64,000 bases of DNA from the NCBI GenBank assembly GCA_964247085.1, contig CAXTSX010000012.1, forward strand, positions 1 through 64,000, written 5' to 3'. The stretch is from JAAFHZ01 sp964247085. GTDB taxonomy: Bacteria > Cyanobacteriota > Cyanobacteriia > Cyanobacteriales > Chamaesiphonaceae. Below are positions 42,848 through 50,960 of the stretch, piece after piece. Under the pieces are notes generated by a model. That model was not told the DNA's origin. It was given only the letters and a program-made list of their open reading frames with translations, and did not search any database. Within the stretch, counting starts at the first letter, position 1. Every line of letters begins with the position of its first letter. A program made the position numbers and the translations under genes.

Positions 42848-43534
42848 ATGTTTGATCGATTTCGGCAAAAATATCCGCAAGGCAGTATCACCAGTAGTCT
42901 AATTCAAATTCACAACGATCGATATATCGTTAGTGTTTCAATTAAGGTTGATGGGGTTGTTTTGGCGACGACTTTGGCCGCCGATGAGCAAATTCAAGTG
43001 GCGGAAGCCCAAGCTACCGCTCAAGCCATCCAAACATTGCATCTTGGTGAGTCAGTACTGACCGAGTTGCCCTTAATTCGGCAACCAAAATTAGAGTTAG
43101 TGCCGTCTATTTCTGCTACCAGTTCTGATACCAGGTTGGCTAGTCTGGAGGAGATGGCCGAAACCACATCGCCCAGTGTTTTTGATGAAAGTGGATCGGC
43201 CAGCGCCGCACACATCACCACAGAGTTCGGTGAAACTAGTGAACCAGAAATCAAACTAGCTGATAGCCAAAAAGAAAAAGCGGCGATCGTCCAAGAGGAT
43301 GATGAGGCTAATACTTACAATATTGATACTATTTCACCAGCAGAGCCGTCACTCAGCGTTACTGACATGATTCCATTAATTAATATGGAACTAAAGCGAC
43401 TAGGTTGGTCGCGGGAAAAGGGGCGCGACTGCATCATCGAACTTTACAATAAACGTTCCAGTTCATTGCTTAGTGACGAAGAACTGCTGGGCTTGCTGCG
43501 TTACTTACAAGCCCAAACAGCCACCGCCGATTAG
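42848..43534 (+). CDS. Conserved cyanobacterial protein with C-terminal LGWSREKGRD motif
   Basis: 228 residues. N-terminal alpha/beta domain at about 1-75 (SSLIQIHNDRYIVSVSIKV), an acidic, Ser/Thr-rich linker at about 80-165, then a C-terminal helical module (MELKRLGWSREKGRDCIIE, then LLSDEELLGLLRYL) that recurs at the ends of several cyanobacterial proteins. A protein-interaction role is likely. Its stop overlaps the converging clpP by 4 bases. Confidence 0.6.
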   Translation: MFDRFRQKYPQGSITSSLIQIHNDRYIVSVSIKVDGVVLATTLAADEQIQVAEAQATAQAIQTLHLGESVLTELPLIRQPKLELVPSISATSSDTRLASLEEMAETTSPSVFDESGSASAAHITTEFGETSEPEIKLADSQKEKAAIVQEDDEANTYNIDTISPAEPSLSVTDMIPLINMELKRLGWSREKGRDCIIELYNKRSSSLLSDEELLGLLRYLQAQTATAD

Positions 43535-44124
43535 TGAACAACAGTCAGCTGTCGTCTGTCCAGAACTTTATCGATGAGTCCATACTCAGTGGCTTCTTCC
43601 GCCGACATAAAGAAATCTCGTTCAGTATCCTCTTGAATCTTCTCCAGTGGTTGACCAGTATGATCGGCCAATAGATTATTGAGACGATCTTTAATGTAAA
43701 GAATTTCTTTCGCTTGAATTGTGATGTCGGTAGCCTGACCCTGCGCACCCCCAGATGGCTGGTGAATCATAATCCGGGAATGGGGCAGGCTCACTCTTTT
43801 ACCTTTGGTGCCAGCGCTCAGCAAAAAAGCACCCATACTGGCAGCAAAGCCGACACAAATAGTCGAAACATCGGGTCTTACTAAATTCATCGTGTCATAA
43901 ATCCCCATCCCAGCAGAGACTGAACCACCAGGGGAGTTGATGTAGAGGAAAATGTCTTTCTCGGGGTCTTCGGACTCCAGGTATAAAAGCTGCGCCACAA
44001 TTACGTTGGCAATATCCGCATCCACCTGTTGGCCGAGGAAAATGATCCGCTCCCGCAGCAAGCGGGAGTAAATATCAAAGGCTCTTTCGCCTCTGCCTGA
44101 TTGCTCAATAACGGTGGGTATCAT
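43531..44124 (-). CDS. clpP: ATP-dependent Clp protease proteolytic subunit
   Basis: 197 residues. Serine peptidase S14: oxyanion/Ser region GFAASMGAFLLSAG (Ser catalytic), SRIMIHQPSGGAQGQA (His catalytic), and Asp in ERDFFMSAEEA. LYINSPGGSV is also present. It forms the proteolytic barrel with ClpX/ClpC. Cyanobacteria carry several clpP genes; this one keeps the catalytic triad, so it is not a ClpR. Confidence 0.95.
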   Translation of the reverse strand: MIPTVIEQSGRGERAFDIYSRLLRERIIFLGQQVDADIANVIVAQLLYLESEDPEKDIFLYINSPGGSVSAGMGIYDTMNLVRPDVSTICVGFAASMGAFLLSAGTKGKRVSLPHSRIMIHQPSGGAQGQATDITIQAKEILYIKDRLNNLLADHTGQPLEKIQEDTERDFFMSAEEATEYGLIDKVLDRRQLTVVH

Positions 44125-44206
44125 GTTGAAGGAATGGTTAAGGGTATTCTTAATTATCGTTGATTAGTCCGCTCTGGTGAAGCATTGGCAGTAGCAAAAA
44201 CCGTCC

Positions 44207-44698
44207 TTAGCGATAATTGGTAAATTGTAATGACACCGGGTAGTCTTCTTGCTTGAGGCGCTGAATGACTGTCTGTAAGTCATCTTTGTCTTTAGCTGTC
44301 ACCCGTACTACATCGCCTTGAATAGAAGGCTGGACTTTTTTAACTTCTTCCCGAATTAGCTTGCTAATTTGTTTGCCCAGTTCTTGGCTAATCCCTTTTT
44401 TGAGGGTGATTTCTTGGCGGATGCGGTTGCCACTGGCTGATTCAATGGTGCCATAATCAAAAATCTTTAAAGATAAGTTGCGTTTGACAGCTTTGCTTTG
44501 CAGGATGTCATGCACGGCATCAAGAGTCATTTCGCTGGCAGTTTCGACCTTAATATTTTCATCGCCCAATTCCAAGGTGGTTTTGGTATCTTTTAGGTCG
44601 TAGCGACTGTTGATTTCACGGCTGGCTTGATCGATCGCATTGACCAGTTCTTGCCGATCGAAGTCGCTGACAATATCAAATGAATAAGTAGAAGCCAT
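44207..44698 (-). CDS. YajQ family cyclic-di-GMP-binding protein
   Basis: 163 residues. Full match to the YajQ family: SFDIVSDFDRQELVNAIDQA, SRYDLKDTKTTLEL, and EITLKKGISQELGKQISKL. Family members bind cyclic di-GMP or nucleic acids and act with transcription factors. Downstream of clpP's start on the same strand by about 80 bases, but more likely a separate unit. Confidence 0.92.
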   Translation of the reverse strand: MASTYSFDIVSDFDRQELVNAIDQASREINSRYDLKDTKTTLELGDENIKVETASEMTLDAVHDILQSKAVKRNLSLKIFDYGTIESASGNRIRQEITLKKGISQELGKQISKLIREEVKKVQPSIQGDVVRVTAKDKDDLQTVIQRLKQEDYPVSLQFTNYR

Positions 44699-44734
44699 AA
44701 TATTACCCTCTAGTGTTTTTGGCCAAATTTAAAG

Positions 44735-45154
44735 CTAGGTTAAAGCGCTCTGGATGCTCATAATCATCAGGCTGGCGGTGGCAAAAGTGCCTACGCCAAA
44801 CATCAAAGAACGCCCAATGGGGAAATTAATAATATAAAAGATCGAGAACAACAAGCGGGAAACCACAAAGGCGATCGCTAGATTAGCCGCATAGGAAGAA
44901 TCCTGTTTGGTGGCGTAGGCCATTAAAGCAGCGGCGGCAAAGGTGATAAAGGTTTCAAAGGAATTTTGGTGTGCCCAAGTCGCCCGTTTGGCATAGTCGG
45001 CAAGCTTATCAAAATTAGCGCGGGGCGCTCCAGGATCGTAACCAGCCTGAAATCGTCCAACTACCACAAACAAATATGGAAAGTAAATTAGCGCAGCTGC
45101 GCAGCCGATCGCACCCAAAAGTACAGCGGTGGTCGGAAGATGCAAAAAATTCAT
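44735..45154 (-). CDS. MAPEG family membrane protein
   Basis: 139 residues with four hydrophobic helices. Family signs: GRFQAGYDPGAPRANFDKL (about 33-51), RATWAHQNSFETFITFAAAAL (split) with the conserved Asn/Glu, and RLLFSIFYIINFPIGRSL. MAPEG enzymes are membrane glutathione transferases or related proteins; the substrate is unknown. It lies 36 bases upstream of the YajQ gene and 6 bases after the DprA-like gene, so the three may be one unit. Confidence 0.85.
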   Translation of the reverse strand: MNFLHLPTTAVLLGAIGCAAALIYFPYLFVVVGRFQAGYDPGAPRANFDKLADYAKRATWAHQNSFETFITFAAAALMAYATKQDSSYAANLAIAFVVSRLLFSIFYIINFPIGRSLMFGVGTFATASLMIMSIQSALT

Positions 45155-45160
45155 GCCAGC

Positions 45161-45655
45161 TTAGTCGAAGTAGAACAATGTGACTACCTTACGCTGTTCT
45201 TCGGCTTCCTGACAAGTCTGGAGTAGGGTGCGGCTATCGTGGAAGGCAAAACAAATCAGCTGCTGGCAGCGCGAAATAATTTCTTGGTTACACAGAGTAC
45301 TAGCTTCACCCAAAGGTAAATCGTCGTTTTGAGGACTTTCCACCAAATGTAGTACTTGCTGCAATTGTTCTTGCGATTCGAGGGGCTGTCGATCTAGGCT
45401 TTGGGGCAAGATCACGGTCAACCTGTCGCGATCGGCGCGCATGGCTCCTTTAATAGCGGCGGCATTAGCACCAGCCGCTCCGGAAGTAATCATCCGATTT
45501 CCCGATAAGACCAGCGCGTAACTCATCATTTCAATTAAATGCTGGTGAGTAATGGGGACATGGCGGGAACCCAGTAAAGCAATTTTTTTGGAACCAGTCT
45601 GCTGGATGCTGGCTAGCTCTTGAGCTAGGGTGTCTATATTGGATACGTTAACCAA
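45161..45655 (-). CDS. DprA-like DNA recombination-mediator protein A domain protein
   Basis: 164 residues from TTG. A single Rossmann fold: KKIALLGSRHVPITHQHLIE, MITSGAAGANAAAIKGAM, and RLTVILPQSLDRQ. This is the pattern of the short DprA/LOG-like proteins annotated in cyanobacteria as recombination-mediator protein A domain. It lacks the SAM and winged-helix parts of true DprA. A role in natural transformation is only inferred. Confidence 0.75.
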   Translation of the reverse strand: MVNVSNIDTLAQELASIQQTGSKKIALLGSRHVPITHQHLIEMMSYALVLSGNRMITSGAAGANAAAIKGAMRADRDRLTVILPQSLDRQPLESQEQLQQVLHLVESPQNDDLPLGEASTLCNQEIISRCQQLICFAFHDSRTLLQTCQEAEEQRKVVTLFYFD

Positions 45656-45729
45656 AAAAGTCTTACCAACTTAACGACGCTGCCATTATAGCAGCTTGAT
45701 CAGGTTCTCTAGGCGTGATGTACAGCACC

Positions 45730-46503
45730 TTATAGCAGCGGATTCTCAAAGAAAACTAGAGAAATCAATAGATCAACAATGAAAATTGCGATCCAAGTGG
45801 TGACCACAGCCGAGGTGGTAGCATTTCCGACCCCTCGGACTCCGCCCACTACGTTTAATCCCCAGCTACAGCTATTCACCGCGACGATCACCCCAAAAAT
45901 AAAGCCCTTCAATAAAATGACCACCAAATCAGTCAGACTCAGGATTTTTTGAATAGAGTCCAAAAATTTTTCGGGGTCTACGTGGTAGAGCTGGGCAGCG
46001 GCAAACATCCCGCCGAGCACCCCAATCACTAATGAGAAAAATGTTAGTACCGGCACCATTAGGCTACAGCCAATTACGCGCGGAATTACCAGGTAATCGA
46101 TCGGATCGGTTCGGAGCACATACAGCGCGTCGATTTGTTCCGAAATGCGCATCGCTCCAATCTCGGCGGTGAAGGCCGATCCCACCTGTCCGGCCAGAAT
46201 ACAGGCGGTGAGGATCGGAGCTAGCTCTCGACAAAAAGCCATCGCAAAGGGTCCGCCAACTCCATCCGCCGCCCCAAATCTCGCTAACTCGCGGGCGGTT
46301 TGGACGGTGAAAATCATCCCGGCAAAAACATTGACTAGCAGAACTGGTGGAGTAGATAGGGGACCAGCTCTAAAAATCTGCTCGACAATCAGCCGTCGAT
46401 CAATTTTGCCTTGGCACAGATGCAGCGCCACCTGGCCAAACAGTAAGACTGCGGACCATAAGCTGCTAACGCACGATCGGGATGAGTCTGGTTTCGGGGT
46501 CAA
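45730..46503 (-). CDS. MlaE/YrbE-type lipid ABC transporter permease
   Basis: 257 residues from TTG. Permease with about five helices. Family motif in FCRELAPILTACILAGQVGSAFTAEIGAMR (split; about residues 89-118), then PRVIGCSLMVPVLT and CSWGLNVVGGVRGVGNATTSAVV. It moves phospholipids or other lipids between membranes together with an ATPase and MCE-domain protein, which are not in this window. In cyanobacteria the plastid counterpart is TGD1. Confidence 0.9.
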   Translation of the reverse strand: MTPKPDSSRSCVSSLWSAVLLFGQVALHLCQGKIDRRLIVEQIFRAGPLSTPPVLLVNVFAGMIFTVQTARELARFGAADGVGGPFAMAFCRELAPILTACILAGQVGSAFTAEIGAMRISEQIDALYVLRTDPIDYLVIPRVIGCSLMVPVLTFFSLVIGVLGGMFAAAQLYHVDPEKFLDSIQKILSLTDLVVILLKGFIFGVIVAVNSCSWGLNVVGGVRGVGNATTSAVVTTWIAIFIVDLLISLVFFENPLL

Positions 46504-46622
46504 TTCTTTTACCAGTAGTGCAGATAATTTACTCAGCTCTGCCCTTGAAGATCAGCAGCTTAATACCATTCATCCTAGTGGCCAAAGTACTCGGTTTCCG
46601 GTAGAGTAGCTCTATTTAGTTT

Positions 46623-47675
46623 CTAGGTCAGACGAATTCCGTATTGGGGTAGCAGATCTTGCAAGATAAAAAGTCGATGAACTTGCAGTGCCTCGTGAAA
46701 AAGTTTCCAGTTACTCCCCAAAAAACTATTTTGATAGGTGAAAATTTCATCATTGTCATCTTTAGCGCTATCGGTGCCTAATGCGGCATGTTTCCAAGAT
46801 CCCACTCCTTTATCGATATAGCTGACTTGGCTAGCTCCAAAACTAAATTTTCCTTGGCTAATGTGCTGCAACCACTGTTGATGGCGCTCTTTTTTGTCAG
46901 GACTGGTCAGGTTACTAATTAAATGAGCGATGTAAGACCGATCGGGTTCCGCTAAACCAGAGACTGGGGCATCGGGATCACCTAAACGGTAGCGCTGCAT
47001 GGTTTTACACATTTCGTCAGCTGCCGTAAAAAAATCGCTGGGATTGTGGCGACGGACAATTTCTTTGCGGCCATTGGTGTAACCCCAAATTAGATAGGGT
47101 CGATCGGGATGGCTCAAAGCGCCACCATGACCGAGAGGCAAGGCCTTGCTCACAAAATAACCCGCTAATCGATCGCGCAAATGATGATCTGGTTGACCAT
47201 CCGCATCGACCAATTCCGAAACCTTATTAACTTCGTGATTGATGCCAGCAAAGCCTTGATGTGCCCAGGTATCAGCAAAAACATGCATAGTAATGCCTAA
47301 CTGATGCAAGCTATGTAGATCATTTTTTTGCATGATGCAATTTCGCACCATGGCCTGGGCTACCGGGCTATTCGGGCGGCAAATCAGTTTGTCTATGATA
47401 TTTTGATCGGGATGTCCACCACCGTTAGGCAAAAAATGAAAAGGAATCCAGACCGGATTGTTGGCCAGGGTTTCAAAGTTTCGGTAATCCAACATGCGGT
47501 GTGCTGAACTAATCCGCCGAAACAGGGTTTTACTATTTCTAAATCTCACCACCCCTTGATTGATCGCATCATCAACATACTGAGCACTGTAGGCAATGAT
47601 TTCAGACTCTGGATGATTGAAGCCAGCTAACCTGGAGACTACATAAGTCACCCCATGATGGAAATCAATTTGCAT
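46623..47675 (-). CDS. DUF6765 family protein (phospholipase-C-like zinc fold suspected)
   Basis: 350 residues. It begins MQIDFHHGVTYVVSRLAGF and has IIAYSAQYVDDAI, ITMHVFADTWAHQGFAGINH (about residues 128-147). The His/Asp spacing (DFHH, YVDD, HVFADTWAHQ) resembles zinc-dependent phospholipase C/S1-P1 folds. A substrate is unknown. No signal peptide, so cytosolic if so. It is upstream of the MlaE-like gene on the same strand, about 120 bases away, which is suggestive for lipid handling but weak. Confidence 0.65.
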   Translation of the reverse strand: MQIDFHHGVTYVVSRLAGFNHPESEIIAYSAQYVDDAINQGVVRFRNSKTLFRRISSAHRMLDYRNFETLANNPVWIPFHFLPNGGGHPDQNIIDKLICRPNSPVAQAMVRNCIMQKNDLHSLHQLGITMHVFADTWAHQGFAGINHEVNKVSELVDADGQPDHHLRDRLAGYFVSKALPLGHGGALSHPDRPYLIWGYTNGRKEIVRRHNPSDFFTAADEMCKTMQRYRLGDPDAPVSGLAEPDRSYIAHLISNLTSPDKKERHQQWLQHISQGKFSFGASQVSYIDKGVGSWKHAALGTDSAKDDNDEIFTYQNSFLGSNWKLFHEALQVHRLFILQDLLPQYGIRLT

Positions 47676-47778
47676 GGTTGGTATTGGTGGGGGAGGTTAG
47701 GAATCACTTTAATTGACGAGATTGGTACTATCGTCCACATTTTTACAATTTTTATTTTTATCTTTGAATTTTTTACTG

Positions 47779-48132
47779 TTAGGGTCGATCGCGTTGTTTG
47801 AAGGCGGCCAAGGTTTCGTAATAGTTTAAACACCATAGACTTAAGGCTCCGGGCAGAAAGAAAATAATACTGGCCACGTACAGAAGGGAAAGTCCGATCG
47901 CTACCCGCAATGTCCACCTTTTCAGCCGTTGCAACTCTCTAACCAAGGCTTCGATCAGCAGTGCAAAAATTACCACAGCCCCAGTCACCCCCATCAAGCG
48001 CGGTAGGTCTGACCAATTGGCAGCAGTAATATTCCCTTGCCAGATATTCAGAAGCAGCCCTAGCAACATGATTATGGGTACCGATCGAAGACTCCAAATT
48101 GCCACCGTTAAAGTAGGCGGAATTTTATCCAT
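47779..48132 (-). CDS. Small membrane protein, unknown
   Basis: 117 residues with three hydrophobic helices (SVPIIMLLGLLLNIW, LMGVTGAVVIFALLIEALV, VAIGLSLLYVASIIFFLPGAL). The loop VRELQRLKRWTLR is basic and cytoplasmic by the positive-inside rule. No family recognised. Same strand as the DUF6765 gene downstream. Confidence 0.55.
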   Translation of the reverse strand: MDKIPPTLTVAIWSLRSVPIIMLLGLLLNIWQGNITAANWSDLPRLMGVTGAVVIFALLIEALVRELQRLKRWTLRVAIGLSLLYVASIIFFLPGALSLWCLNYYETLAAFKQRDRP

Positions 48133-48266
48133 AATGTGTTGGTGAATAAAGAGCCACTAATTTTTTCACAGTCCCACCACCCTGATCAGGCTGTTTCTGA
48201 TGGATGTTAGACTGGAAAGCAACGATTCCACCGCTTGACCCATCTAGATAATTCCAGGAAATAGCC

Positions 48267-48959
48267 ATGTCAGCAAAATTACTTTTAGTCGATGATGAGC
48301 CAGGTGTCAGAGAGTCTGTCCAGGCGTACTTAGAAGACAGTGGTTATCAGGTACAAGTGGCGAGTAATGCCAAAGATGCCTGGGATATGCTGCAACAGAA
48401 TCAGCCAGACTTAGTAATCTCCGATTTGATGATGCCGCAGGTTGATGGCTATCAGTTTTTGCAGCAATTACGGGAAGATCCCCGGTTTGTAGCGCTGCCA
48501 GTGGTGTTTTTAACAGCCAGAGGCATGAAGTCCGATCGAATCACCGGTTATCAGGCTGGTTGTGATGCCTATCTATCGAAGCCCTTTGACCCGGAAGAGT
48601 TGATTGCGATCGTTCAAAATGTGCTTCAACGCCGCGCCACCGCTACTAACAACAATCCAGAAGTAGAAGGAATCGCCAAACAGATTGCGGCAGAGCTAAA
48701 GGGCATGTTTGGGAGCGGCCATAGTAGTGGCAGTGCGATCGTTACCACTCCACCCCCTATTAATATTGACTTTACGCCCCGTGAGCAGAGTGTTTTAGAT
48801 TTGGTATCGGCGGGCTTAATGAATAAAGAAATTGCTCGGCAGCTAGAAACTAGTGTGCGGAACGTAGAAAAGTATGTGAGTCGGTTGTTTGGCAAAACTG
48901 GGACTAACAGCCGCACCGAGCTAGTGCGCTATGCTCTAGAGCATGGTTTAACTAAATAA
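48267..48959 (+). CDS. Response regulator, receiver plus LuxR-type HTH
   Basis: 230 residues. Receiver at about 1-120 (LLLVDDEPGVRES; phospho-Asp in LVISDLMMPQVDG; KPFDPEEL). The NarL/LuxR helix-turn-helix at about 165-228 contains FTPREQSVLDLVSAGLMNKEIA (split) and NVEKYVSRLFGKTGTNSR. It resembles the plastid Ycf29-type regulator. A kinase is not adjacent. Ribosome site is weak. Confidence 0.9.
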   Translation: MSAKLLLVDDEPGVRESVQAYLEDSGYQVQVASNAKDAWDMLQQNQPDLVISDLMMPQVDGYQFLQQLREDPRFVALPVVFLTARGMKSDRITGYQAGCDAYLSKPFDPEELIAIVQNVLQRRATATNNNPEVEGIAKQIAAELKGMFGSGHSSGSAIVTTPPPINIDFTPREQSVLDLVSAGLMNKEIARQLETSVRNVEKYVSRLFGKTGTNSRTELVRYALEHGLTK

Positions 48960-49016
48960 GGTTGTAGAGAATAATCCTTCAGGTATAAATTGAATGTGAT
49001 CAGCGCGAGGAAAAGT

Positions 49017-49508
49017 ATGGCAGAAGCTAAACTACATATTTTTCCTACTAGCTATCGTATGAAACATAGCAAAGAAGTCAGCTATCCGATCGGTGCCGAA
49101 GCACTATCCCGGCAGTTAGCTGGAGTGCCGCAGCACGATTTGATTACCTGTCGTTTCTCGGCGGGTTATCCCCAACACGATGTTGGTAAACCCCAATTTT
49201 ATGTGCTGAATGTTGCGTATGAGAAACAGGCCAGGACATTCCATGATTCCAAATCGGCCTTAGAACGCGGGGTCTTTGATCCCCATTGGTACATTAGTGT
49301 TTTTGCGGTACCAAGACATTTACGTGGAACCATTAAGTTAGTATTACTCGAACAAGCGTTACCTGCTGTTGTGCGCCCTTGGTTAATAGAGAAGAGTCAT
49401 CTGACTGGTCAAACGGGAGGGTCTGTTCTATGGCTGGAATATGTCCGTGCTGACAATGTTTTTAAGTTCACTATGCGCGAAGACATTGCACCAGAGCGAT
49501 CGGGTTAG
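49017..49508 (+). CDS. Conserved protein of unknown function
   Basis: 163 residues from ATG 49017, with GAGG 7 bases upstream; a TTG at 48990 is less likely. It is beta-rich in the first half (KLHIFPTSYRMKHSKEVSYP, HDLITCRFSAGYPQ) with WYISVFAVPRHLRGTIKLVL later. No family, signal peptide or membrane segment. Follows the LuxR-type regulator by 57 bases in the same direction, so possibly co-transcribed. Confidence 0.55.
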   Translation: MAEAKLHIFPTSYRMKHSKEVSYPIGAEALSRQLAGVPQHDLITCRFSAGYPQHDVGKPQFYVLNVAYEKQARTFHDSKSALERGVFDPHWYISVFAVPRHLRGTIKLVLLEQALPAVVRPWLIEKSHLTGQTGGSVLWLEYVRADNVFKFTMREDIAPERSG

Positions 49509-49613
49509 GTTTTGATAAATTGGTTTAGAGAGCGGTTGCCTATTATTAGGATTTACGGCAATCACATGACTAGTTGTTTTCACAAACTGATTAATAATAG
49601 TGGTTGAAATTAA

Positions 49614-50084
49614 TTAAATGTCTTTGCGGCGATTAGATAAACGAATTATTACATAGCTAATTGATAGCGCAGCTACAGCTACTCCTAAGGCAATTAAGTC
49701 ATTACTATCTTTTTTCTCTAAGTCTAGAATAATAATTTTTCTAGATACAGCGATAAGAGAAGTGATTAATACCAATTCAACTTGAATAACATGCTTTTTC
49801 AGGTAAGCTGTGATATTTTCTAATATCTCCAGGGCAATCAAAACATTCAAAAATAAACCAAATAGTTGAAATAATTGAGTATTAAAATTGTCACTATCAT
49901 GCTGGCTGAGCGTCTTAGCCAAAGTTTCAATCAAGGAATATCCGAGCTGAAAAATTGCAATTAGCGTGACCAAAATCATGCCGATCGATAGCAGCTTAGA
50001 AACCCAGCCTTCAATAACTTTCAGAACAGTTAAGAATTTATCATCATCAGATATCCAAGATGTAAGTTTTCTAAAAATTCGCAT
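49614..50084 (-). CDS. PsiE-family membrane protein
   Basis: 156 residues with four helices. Family pattern: ALEILENITAYLKKHVIQVELVLITSLIAVSRKIIIL (split; about 84-120), as in phosphate-starvation-inducible PsiE. It begins 2 bases after the nrtD stop, so it is almost certainly the last gene of the nrt transcript. Function of PsiE proteins is unknown. Confidence 0.85.
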   Translation of the reverse strand: MRIFRKLTSWISDDDKFLTVLKVIEGWVSKLLSIGMILVTLIAIFQLGYSLIETLAKTLSQHDSDNFNTQLFQLFGLFLNVLIALEILENITAYLKKHVIQVELVLITSLIAVSRKIIILDLEKKDSNDLIALGVAVAALSISYVIIRLSNRRKDI

Positions 50085-50086
50085 AG

Positions 50087-50923
50087 TTATTCATCATCAT
50101 GAGCAAAGCGGTGATATAGAAAGTCTAAAGCATAGTTTCGCAAGTTGTAGTACTCTGGATCTTCTAAAATTTGATCGCGATCGCGGGGACGCTCAAAGGG
50201 AATAGTCAATACTTCACCGATTTTAGCAGCCGGACCATTGGTCATCATTACCAATCTGTCGGCTAAAAACAAAGCTTCATCAATATCATGAGTAATCATT
50301 AAAACAGTACAGTTCTGTTCACCGCAAATTCTCATCAATTCCTCCTGCAATTCCTCCTTGGTAATTTGATCGAGAGCGCCAAAAGGCTCATCCAAAATTA
50401 AGATTTCGGGACGAATAGAGAGCGCCCGCGCGATCGCTACCCGCTGTTTCATCCCGCCAGAAAGTTGCTGGGGCTTTTTGTCGGCAGCATCTGCTAAGCC
50501 CACCATTGCTAAATGCTCGTTGACGATCGATACTTTTTCGGCTTTGGACTTGTGAGGAAAGACCGCATTCACCGCTAGATAGATATTTTCAAAGGCACTT
50601 TTCCAGGGTAACAGGGCATATCCTTGAAAAACCATCATCCGATCGGGTCCCGGTTTGGTAATAGCTGCTCCCTGCAGTTCCACAATGCCGGTAGTCGGTT
50701 GATTAAATCCGGCGATCATATTGAGCAAGGTCGATTTACCGCAGCCGGAGTGGCCAATTAGGCAAATGAATTCGCCTTTATCCACCGCCAGATTGACATC
50801 TTCTAAGACTGTGTAAGTCCCTTTGGCAGTGGGATAGATCTTAGAAACATCCTGCACTAACAAAAAAGGGGGACTATTGATAGCATGTTGCTGGATTTTA
50901 GCAGTTGGTGTAGTTAGGGTCAT
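50087..50923 (-). CDS. nrtD: Nitrate/bicarbonate ABC transporter ATP-binding subunit NrtD/CmpD
   Basis: 278 residues from ATG 50923, with GGAG 8 bases upstream; a GTG at 50932 sits too close to the ribosome site. ABC ATPase with Walker A GHSGCGKSTLLN (about 55-66), signature LSGGMKQRVAIA (about 155-166), Walker B ILILDEPFGALD, and the H-loop TMITHD-type MITHDIDEALF. No C-terminal binding domain, which defines NrtD against NrtC. Fourth gene of the operon. Confidence 0.88.
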   Translation of the reverse strand: MTLTTPTAKIQQHAINSPPFLLVQDVSKIYPTAKGTYTVLEDVNLAVDKGEFICLIGHSGCGKSTLLNMIAGFNQPTTGIVELQGAAITKPGPDRMMVFQGYALLPWKSAFENIYLAVNAVFPHKSKAEKVSIVNEHLAMVGLADAADKKPQQLSGGMKQRVAIARALSIRPEILILDEPFGALDQITKEELQEELMRICGEQNCTVLMITHDIDEALFLADRLVMMTNGPAAKIGEVLTIPFERPRDRDQILEDPEYYNLRNYALDFLYHRFAHDDE

Positions 50924-50960
50924 GATGATCACTCCAGAGAAATTAGATGAATTAGAGAAA

